This document shows, in pieces, positions 5,405-10,447 of a stretch of DNA of 10,447 bases (position 1 is the first letter of the stretch; the number at the start of each line of letters is the position of its first letter). This stretch comes from an uncultured Carnobacterium sp. (GTDB lineage Bacteria; Bacillota; Bacilli; Lactobacillales; Aerococcaceae): NCBI GenBank assembly GCA_937976325.1, contig CALJSD010000088.1:1-10447 (forward strand), in the 5' to 3' direction. The notes beneath the pieces are model-generated. The model was not told the DNA's origin. It worked only from the letters and a program-made list of their open reading frames with translations, and made no database searches. The position numbers were made by a program, and so were the translations under genes.

Positions 5405-6565
5405 CTATTGCATTGAAATTAATTTACTTATCCATAATAATGGTTTTCCTGAAAAAATCAAGAACCCAAACATCACTAAATGCATTGTGATGATCCAACT
5501 TGTAATTTTATACCAAGTCTTATTCTTGTTTTTCTTATAAAACTTCGATTTCTTCTGATACCATTCAAACGACGCCATCAGCACTCCGTGATACACACCG
5601 TAGATGATGTAGTCCAGTGTCACCCCATGCCAAAATCCCATGAAGGTCATGTTGATCATATAGGCAACCATCGCCGTCGTCAATCTCTTCTTGAATACTT
5701 TCTTACGCATGAATCGCATTACAACACGCGAGAACACAAAATCACGTAACCATGTCGATAACGTAATATGCCATCTGTTCCAGAAATCTTTAATGTCGAT
5801 ACTAATAAATGGGAAGTTAAAGTTCATCGGTGTTTCAACACCAAGGATATTACTTGCCCCTACCGCCATTAAACTGTATCCTGCAAAGTCAAAGAATAAA
5901 TATGCCGTGTAGAGATACATATAGGTTATGAGGTATGTCACATCTTTTCCTACCGGTCCATTCATATATTGAAATACCATTCCGGATAACACCAATTTAT
6001 AGAACAAACCTAAAACTAACCTAAAAATACCCGTACCTGCAAGTTCTAGATACTCTGCTCGACTTCTTTGCTTGTGCCAATCGTCCATAAAGCGTCTGCT
6101 ACGGTCAATTGGTCCAGAACTGAGCGCCGGGAAGAATAATAAGAAATGCGTGTAATCGAGAACAGACATCGGCTTTTCAATCAACCCGTCATACATCTCA
6201 ACTATGATTTGGACTAATTTGAAGGTCATATAAGAAATTCCTAAAAAACCAAATCCATTCACATGAAACACAGGCAATACTTTCACCACAATTAACGGCA
6301 TTCCCGCTAACAACACCATGAGTGACATTGTCCTCTTGCGGTCTTTTAGCTTAGAGGTCAACTGCATCAAAATATACCCTAACACTACAAATCCCAAAAG
6401 TGCAATCAATTGGTCTGGTGTTTTAATAAACACGAAATAGACCATCACTAATGAGAATAGTAATGATAGATAATACGTAGATTTTTGAAAGACATTTAAT
6501 ATGAACGCTACGATTAATACGAGTCCTAGCGTCATGAAGAAAGAGAGACCTTCAAAATAATGCAT
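5405..6565 (-). CDS. dltB: D-alanyl transfer protein DltB (MBOAT family)
   Basis: A 386-residue polytopic membrane acyltransferase that takes D-alanine from the DltC carrier and passes it across the membrane. Many hydrophobic segments run through the protein. The MBOAT signatures are visible: FWNRWHITLSTWLRDF (261-276, H266) and MGFWHGVTLDY (309-319, H313, the expected active-site His). PALSSGPIDR (146-155) is also typical of DltB. ATG at 6565 lies 3 bp after the dltA stop; the AAAGGAG site is within the end of dltA, so the two are translationally coupled. Family partners DltA and DltC flank it; DltD, which usually receives or completes the transfer, is not adjacent. Confidence 0.96.
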   Translation of the reverse strand: MHYFEGLSFFMTLGLVLIVAFILNVFQKSTYYLSLLFSLVMVYFVFIKTPDQLIALLGFVVLGYILMQLTSKLKDRKRTMSLMVLLAGMPLIVVKVLPVFHVNGFGFLGISYMTFKLVQIIVEMYDGLIEKPMSVLDYTHFLLFFPALSSGPIDRSRRFMDDWHKQRSRAEYLELAGTGIFRLVLGLFYKLVLSGMVFQYMNGPVGKDVTYLITYMYLYTAYLFFDFAGYSLMAVGASNILGVETPMNFNFPFISIDIKDFWNRWHITLSTWLRDFVFSRVVMRFMRKKVFKKRLTTAMVAYMINMTFMGFWHGVTLDYIIYGVYHGVLMASFEWYQKKSKFYKKNKNKTWYKITSWIITMHLVMFGFLIFSGKPLLWISKLISMQ

Positions 6566-6568
6566 CGA

Positions 6569-8047
6569 CTACACAAGCTCCTTTAATTGTTTTTTATCAA
6601 TTTTACCATTATTATTTAACGGCATTTCGTCTAAGAAGACGACTTTCTTTGGAATCATATATTCCGGCACATGTTGCGCCAATTCTTTTTTCACGAGTTT
6701 AACTGTTTCAAAACGTTTTTCGATTGGTTCATTATACACGACAAATGACGTAATCGATTTTACTTTCCCATCCGCCATCGAAGGAACCGTTGCGGCCTGA
6801 CGGATTTTCGGATTCTTCAATAAGTTATTGTCGATATCTTCCAACTCGATACGGTGACCATGTAATTTGATTTGGAAATCGATTCGTCCTTCGCAGAATA
6901 ATAAATCTCCTTCGAAATGTCCCACGTCCCCCGTACGGTATGCACGCTCACCATCCACTTCAAAGAAATGTTTCGCATTCATTTCAGGGTTTTCATAATA
7001 ACCTTTTGCGACTGTATTTCCGTAAATGATGATTTCGCCGCTTTCTGGACCATCAATTAACACGGTTGTTCCAGGCTTAATCACACCCACAGGTAGATTG
7101 TCCGGATACTTCTCTAGCAATTCTCTTGTTAATGGCATCCACGTTACCATAACGGTTGATTCCGTTGGGCCATATGTGTTTACCACTTCCGCACGTGGGA
7201 ATCGTTCCATTAATTTTTCAACGGTTGTACTGAATAACTTCTCACCACAGAAAACAAATTGCTCTAATTCAGGGAGTAGTTCTTGGTTAAAACTTGGATC
7301 CACTAAGCACATTTCCGCAAATGACGGCGTTGAAATCCATACCGTCGCTTTTGATTCTTCTAATGTTTTAAATAACAATTTGAAATCTTGCAAGTGTTCT
7401 TTATCAATTTGAACAAGCGGTGCATGCATATAGAGTGCTGGCCAAAGTGACATCACTGATAAATCAAATGAGAACGGCGGATGTCCTAGGAAGACTTGTG
7501 GTCCTTTCTCTTTATAATAACCTGTAAACCAATCTAAAAAGTGGTTCAAGTTATTGTAAGTAATCGAAACTCCTTTTGGCTTCCCTGTACTTCCTGAAGT
7601 AAAGATAATATAGAAAACATCTTCACCTTTAACATAATGGTCTTTTGAAATACGTTCTGTCGTAGAAGCAATCACTTTTTTAGCTTCAGAAACCGTCAAC
7701 GTTGGTGCATCTAGCGAAATCTCTTCACTTACGAGCACAACGGGACTCTTTACTGTCGCAATGATATCTTCAACGCGGTCGATTGGTGTATTTACATCAA
7801 CCGGGCAATAGGCATGACCTGATTTTACACAAGCCAAGAAGTACACCAACATAAATGGATGTTTATGACCATAGACTACGATTGGAGATTTATTTCCTTT
7901 ATACGTTTCATTTAAGTATGCTGCTAGCTTATCTGAGTACTCCCAGACAAGGCTGGCGGTCAATTCTTCTTCCGGCATCAAATCGTGTCGGTAAATGACT
8001 TTGTTTTGTTTAATATTTAGTTCTAATTGTTCTAATAATGGTTTCAT
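6569..8047 (-). CDS. dltA: D-alanine--D-alanyl carrier protein ligase
   Basis: Cytosolic adenylating enzyme that activates D-alanine with ATP and loads it onto the phosphopantetheine of DltC, the first step in D-alanylation of lipoteichoic and wall teichoic acids. The 492-residue length is slightly short of the common 500-510 but both ends look complete. Adenylation-domain motifs in order: TSGSTGKPKGV (150-160), FCGEK (266-270, with the Cys that favours D-alanine in characterised DltA), NTYGPTEST (290-298), YRTGD (370-374), GRIDFQIKLHGHRIE (387-401) and NNNGKIDKKQL near the C terminus with the catalytic Lys. ATG at 8047 follows GGGAG at 7 nt. It is first in dltABC. The resulting positive charge on the wall is known to lower sensitivity to cationic antimicrobial peptides. 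Confidence 0.97.
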   Translation of the reverse strand: MKPLLEQLELNIKQNKVIYRHDLMPEEELTASLVWEYSDKLAAYLNETYKGNKSPIVVYGHKHPFMLVYFLACVKSGHAYCPVDVNTPIDRVEDIIATVKSPVVLVSEEISLDAPTLTVSEAKKVIASTTERISKDHYVKGEDVFYIIFTSGSTGKPKGVSITYNNLNHFLDWFTGYYKEKGPQVFLGHPPFSFDLSVMSLWPALYMHAPLVQIDKEHLQDFKLLFKTLEESKATVWISTPSFAEMCLVDPSFNQELLPELEQFVFCGEKLFSTTVEKLMERFPRAEVVNTYGPTESTVMVTWMPLTRELLEKYPDNLPVGVIKPGTTVLIDGPESGEIIIYGNTVAKGYYENPEMNAKHFFEVDGERAYRTGDVGHFEGDLLFCEGRIDFQIKLHGHRIELEDIDNNLLKNPKIRQAATVPSMADGKVKSITSFVVYNEPIEKRFETVKLVKKELAQHVPEYMIPKKVVFLDEMPLNNNGKIDKKQLKELV

Positions 8048-8117
8048 CGTTTTCTCCCGAGCACCTTTTCATAATCTCTTTCTGAAAAACAACTGTTCTA
8101 GTTTCAGACACAAAAGA

Positions 8118-8146
8118 ATTATAGCATAAGCCTTCTTTCTTGCCTA
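8118..8146 (-). promoter_or_regulatory. dlt operon promoter
   Basis: On the minus strand TAGGCA (8141-8146), 17 bp, then a perfect TATAAT (8118-8123) with extended TGC just upstream. The start would be near 8111, giving a leader of about 63 nt. No DltX-like small ORF lies between this promoter and dltA. Confidence 0.75.
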
Positions 8147-8183
8147 TGACATTGCCACAAATATTAATTTTTTTTAACGTTTT

Positions 8184-8217
8184 TAAATAAAAAAGAGGGC
8201 CGAAAACCCTTTCGACC
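8184..8217 (-). terminator. Terminator of the M20 amidohydrolase gene
   Basis: On the minus strand GGTCGAAA pairs with TTTCGGCC (one G-U pair) around a 4-nt loop, followed by CTCTTTTTTATTT. It begins 15 bp after the stop codon and insulates the dlt promoter. Confidence 0.85.
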
Positions 8218-8232
8218 TTCTTCTCTAACTTT

Positions 8233-9399
8233 CTATGCAAGTCTGCTTAAGAAATACTTCACTTCAATTTCGACGCCAAGCGCTAACACACGTTCATCAA
8301 TATCGAATTTTTCATGGTGATGTCCATAAGCTGTGTCTTCGCCAGATTGGCTACCTAGCAATCCATAAACACCTGGTTTATTCACTAAGTAATCCGCAAA
8401 ATCATCGGCACCCATAGATGATTCGTATTTTGTAATCAAGTTGTCGATTCCTTCTACTTTCGAAACTACTTTTTGGAACTCTTCTGCTAACTCTGGAGTA
8501 TTAATCACCGGAGCAGCCGCATCATACCAATCAATTTCAAAATCGCAACGGTTCAGTTCAGCAATACCTTTTGCGATACGTGTGACAGCTTCTTTCAAGT
8601 GCGCACGCGTTTCATGACTGAATGCACGAATCGTTCCTTCGATTTCAGCATCGTTGGCAACGATATTATAACGAGTCCCCGCATTCAATTTACCTACTCC
8701 AACCACAGCACGGTCGATTGGATTCACTTCACGAGCGACGATTGTTTGCAAAGCAACCACGACTTCACTAGCTGTCACAAGTGCGTCATGTCCTAAATGT
8801 GGACGACCTACGTGAGCGCTCTTTCCTGTAATTTTGATTTTGAAAATATCACAAGAAGCGTTCACTGGTCCACCTTCGACCGCAAACGTTCCAACTGGTA
8901 ATCCTGAGTTCACGTGAATGGCAAATGATTCATCGATATCATCGATTTTTCCAGAAGCAACGAATTGTTTAGCCCCTGCTCCGATTTCTTCAGCAGGTTG
9001 GAATGCGATTAAGACCGTTCCGGCAAATGTATCTTTCAATTCATTCAAGACCTTAGCAGTTCCTAATCCCATTGTTGTGTGAGAATCATGACCACAAGCA
9101 TGGTTTAACCCTGGACGTTTAGACGCATAAGGTTTACCAGTGCAATCAGGAAGTTCTAGCGCATCGATGTCAGCACGAAGTAAAACTTTCTTTCCTTCTC
9201 CCTTACTACCTTTAATAATGGCTAAAGTACCTGTTTCACCCACTTTTTCAAATGGAATTCCAAATGATGTTAATTCTTTTTGAATGTAGGCTGCAGTGTC
9301 ATACTCTTTTAGGCTTGATTCTGGATTTTCATGAAAATGTCTTCTTGTTGCGACAAGATATTCTTCTAACGCTTGTGCTTTTTGTTTAATTTCGCTCAT
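8233..9399 (-). CDS. M20D-family metal-dependent amidohydrolase
   Basis: A 388-residue cytosolic enzyme of the aminoacylase/hippurate-hydrolase type, which cleaves an acyl group or amino acid from an N-acylated substrate; the true substrate cannot be read from sequence. Motifs: RRHFHENPESSLKEYDTA (19-36), LLRADIDALELPD (73-85), NHACGHDSHTTM (99-110, with metal ligands C102 and H104), PAEEIGAGAK (135-144, E137/E138), AIHVNSGLPVG (160-170, H162) and GHHHEKFDID near the C terminus, which supplies the last His. The dimerisation domain lies around 183-290. N-acetyldiaminopimelate deacetylase is one member of this group, but no lysine-pathway gene is adjacent. The neighbour upstream is metQ, so a role in releasing methionine or another amino acid from an acyl form is possible (inference). 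Its ribosome binding site (AGAAGG) is modest, and no separate promoter is seen. Confidence 0.9.
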   Translation of the reverse strand: MSEIKQKAQALEEYLVATRRHFHENPESSLKEYDTAAYIQKELTSFGIPFEKVGETGTLAIIKGSKGEGKKVLLRADIDALELPDCTGKPYASKRPGLNHACGHDSHTTMGLGTAKVLNELKDTFAGTVLIAFQPAEEIGAGAKQFVASGKIDDIDESFAIHVNSGLPVGTFAVEGGPVNASCDIFKIKITGKSAHVGRPHLGHDALVTASEVVVALQTIVAREVNPIDRAVVGVGKLNAGTRYNIVANDAEIEGTIRAFSHETRAHLKEAVTRIAKGIAELNRCDFEIDWYDAAAPVINTPELAEEFQKVVSKVEGIDNLITKYESSMGADDFADYLVNKPGVYGLLGSQSGEDTAYGHHHEKFDIDERVLALGVEIEVKYFLSRLA

Positions 9400-9422
9400 C
9401 GTCTTTGCCTTCTTTCATTGAA

Positions 9423-9449
9423 TAAAGAGGCATGCTAAGCACGCCTCTT
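9423..9449 (-). terminator. Terminator or attenuating hairpin between metQ and the M20 gene
   Basis: On the minus strand AAGAGGCGTGC pairs with GCATGCCTCTT over 11 bp (one G-U pair) around a TTA loop, followed by TTATTC (the U-tract is short, partly within the stem). It begins 9 bp after the metQ stop and ends about 24 bp before the M20 start, leaving no room for a promoter between, so the M20 gene probably depends on readthrough. Confidence 0.75.
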
Positions 9450-9458
9450 AAGGTTTTG

Positions 9459-10319
9459 TTATTTCAAAGTAGCTTTTTCCCAAACTGGTACGTTAGCACC
9501 TTTTGAAACTTCTTCGATTTTCTTAGCTGTTTCAGGTGATTGGTAGTATTCTACGATTTTTTTGTAAACTTCGTTGTTTTCATTACCTTCTTTAGCAGCG
9601 ATTACGTTGTAGTAAGGTTGTGAAGAATCAGTAATTTGTTCGATGAAGATTGCATCTTTTGTTGGTTGGAATCCAGCTTCAACAGCGAAACCGTTGTTGA
9701 TTAATGAAGCAGCAACATCATCTAAAGCACGAGCTGTTTGTCCAGCAGGTAATTCTTTGATTTGGATGTTTTTAGGATTTTCAACGATGTCATCTTTAGT
9801 TGCTAAAGTGTTGTTAGGATCTTTTAATTTGATTACGCCTGCTGCGTGTAGTAAACGTAATGCACGTGAGTTGTTTGAAGTATCTTCAGGAATAGCAATT
9901 GTATCGCCATCTTTTAATTCACTTACGTCTTTAATTTTCTTAGAGTAAACACCCATTGGAGCAATTACAGTGTAGCCGATTGGTTTGATGTGTGTTCCTT
10001 GTTCTTTGTTGAAGTTTTCTAAGTAAATAATTGTTTGGAAAGAGTTCAAATCAACGTCGCCGTTTTCTAACGCTTGGTTAGGTTGTACGTAGTCAGTGAA
10101 TTCTACTAATTCAACTTCAATACCTTCTTTTTCTTTCAAACGAGCAATAACATCGTCCCAAACGTCGTGGTTACCTGCGTTAACCCCGATTTTCACGTGT
10201 TTTGATTCAGCTTTTGCTTCAGTTGAAGCTGAGTTTCCAGAGTTTGATGTTTGTGCAGCTCCACATGCTGCTAATGATAATGCTGCCGCTGCAGCTACGA
10301 ATAATTTTTTAATGTTCAT
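9459..10319 (-). CDS. metQ: MetQ/NlpA-family substrate-binding lipoprotein (methionine ABC transporter)
   Basis: The extracellular binding component of a methionine-type ABC importer. The 286-residue precursor starts MNIKKLFVAAAAALSLAACG: two lysines, a hydrophobic core and lipobox LAAC with C19 as the lipidated residue. The mature part shows the NlpA/MetQ pattern: KIGVNAGNHDVWDDV near the start, VELVEFTDYVQPNQAL, GDVDLNSFQ, then IAIPEDTSNNSRALRLL and a conserved ending with ETAKKIEE. The ATG at 10319 is chosen because AAGGGG lies 8 nt upstream and the signal peptide begins there; the frame is open for 37 further codons upstream, but these give no signal peptide and are not part of the gene. 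The ATPase (metN) and permease (metP) genes are not in the window downstream; they could lie beyond the right edge or elsewhere. Confidence 0.93.
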   Translation of the reverse strand: MNIKKLFVAAAAALSLAACGAAQTSNSGNSASTEAKAESKHVKIGVNAGNHDVWDDVIARLKEKEGIEVELVEFTDYVQPNQALENGDVDLNSFQTIIYLENFNKEQGTHIKPIGYTVIAPMGVYSKKIKDVSELKDGDTIAIPEDTSNNSRALRLLHAAGVIKLKDPNNTLATKDDIVENPKNIQIKELPAGQTARALDDVAASLINNGFAVEAGFQPTKDAIFIEQITDSSQPYYNVIAAKEGNENNEVYKKIVEYYQSPETAKKIEEVSKGANVPVWEKATLK

Positions 10320-10447
10320 TTTGTTTTCCCCTTTTTGTTTTGGTTTGTTTTTTGTTCTTGGATGAGATTGAACGCATCCTGGTGTAGTCGAGCTCGCAAT
10401 CGCAGAAATGGCGTGCGTTTCCCGAAACATCCGCAGAACGTTTCACG
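10320..10447. other. Unassigned sequence upstream of metQ
   Basis: Two parts. From 10320 to about 10360 the transcript leader is purine-rich and unstructured (runs of A with C). From about 10371 to 10447 the composition rises to about 55% G+C, clearly higher than the rest of the window. A 5-bp hairpin GGATG/CATCC spans 10360-10379. Reading frames are open here on both strands but none looks like a known protein, and I recognise no SAM-I, SMK or T-box riboswitch core. No metQ promoter is visible, so it must lie beyond the edge or be unusual. Confidence 0.4.

Noticed and set aside
7026..7412. 128-codon plus-strand open frame inside dltA
   Set aside because: It lies wholly antisense to the conserved dltA adenylation domain, has no recognisable domain and shows no promoter or ribosome binding site.
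8010..8240. Open frame of 76 codons on the minus strand between the M20 gene and dltA, considered as a DltX
   Set aside because: It runs through the M20 terminator and the dlt promoter, starts before the promoter, has no membrane segment of DltX type and overlaps the dltA start.
10320..10430. N-terminal extension of 37 codons on metQ
   Set aside because: It would bury the signal peptide and lipobox inside the protein; the ATG at 10319 has a proper ribosome binding site and begins a standard lipoprotein signal.

Overview
The window is low-GC Gram-positive (Firmicutes) DNA, most likely Lactobacillales. Evidence: strong AGGAGG-type ribosome binding sites, a 137-residue S12 with the low-GC Gram-positive insertion, a dlt operon, and an NlpA/MetQ lipoprotein. 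From memory the overall look fits Carnobacteriaceae or Aerococcaceae (Granulicatella-like), but genus cannot be proven from the sequence alone. Almost everything lies on the minus strand; the only convincing plus-strand gene is a CapA-family gene.

Right-to-left, which is the direction of minus-strand transcription. (a) 10447-8180: metQ (methionine-type ABC substrate-binding lipoprotein), a terminator hairpin, then an M20D-type metal amidohydrolase with its own terminator. (b) 8146-5119: a promoter followed by dltA-dltB-dltC, the activation, membrane-transfer and carrier parts of the D-alanylation pathway of teichoic acids. The operon stops at a bidirectional terminator directly after dltC, so dltD is not in its usual place, and there is no dltX in front of dltA. 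(c) 5110-3804: capA, convergent with dlt, a membrane-anchored PGA_cap-type metallophosphatase-fold protein with no other capsule genes nearby. (d) 3663-2758: an unrecognised protein with one membrane segment at each end, divergent from capA and running into the fba promoter region without a visible terminator. (e) 2732-1762: fba, class II fructose-bisphosphate aldolase, with promoter and terminator. (f) 1747-712: a roughly 1-kb accessory block bracketed by two near-identical 37-bp palindromes exactly 999 bp apart. It holds a 40-bp operator-like palindrome, a small unrecognised ORF overlapping an XRE/HigA-like antitoxin-type gene, and a lone DUF2922 gene. (g) 644-35: the rpsL promoter, a leader of about 160 nt with three hairpins and a possible 24-codon leader peptide, then rpsL itself (rpsG and fusA would be expected beyond position 1).

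Housekeeping genes (rpsL, fba, dltABC, metQ) dominate. The parts that most deserve a second look are the palindrome-bracketed toxin-antitoxin-like block between rpsL and fba, the structured rpsL leader, and the dlt operon without dltD. I saw no tRNA, rRNA, CRISPR array, transposase or integrase.
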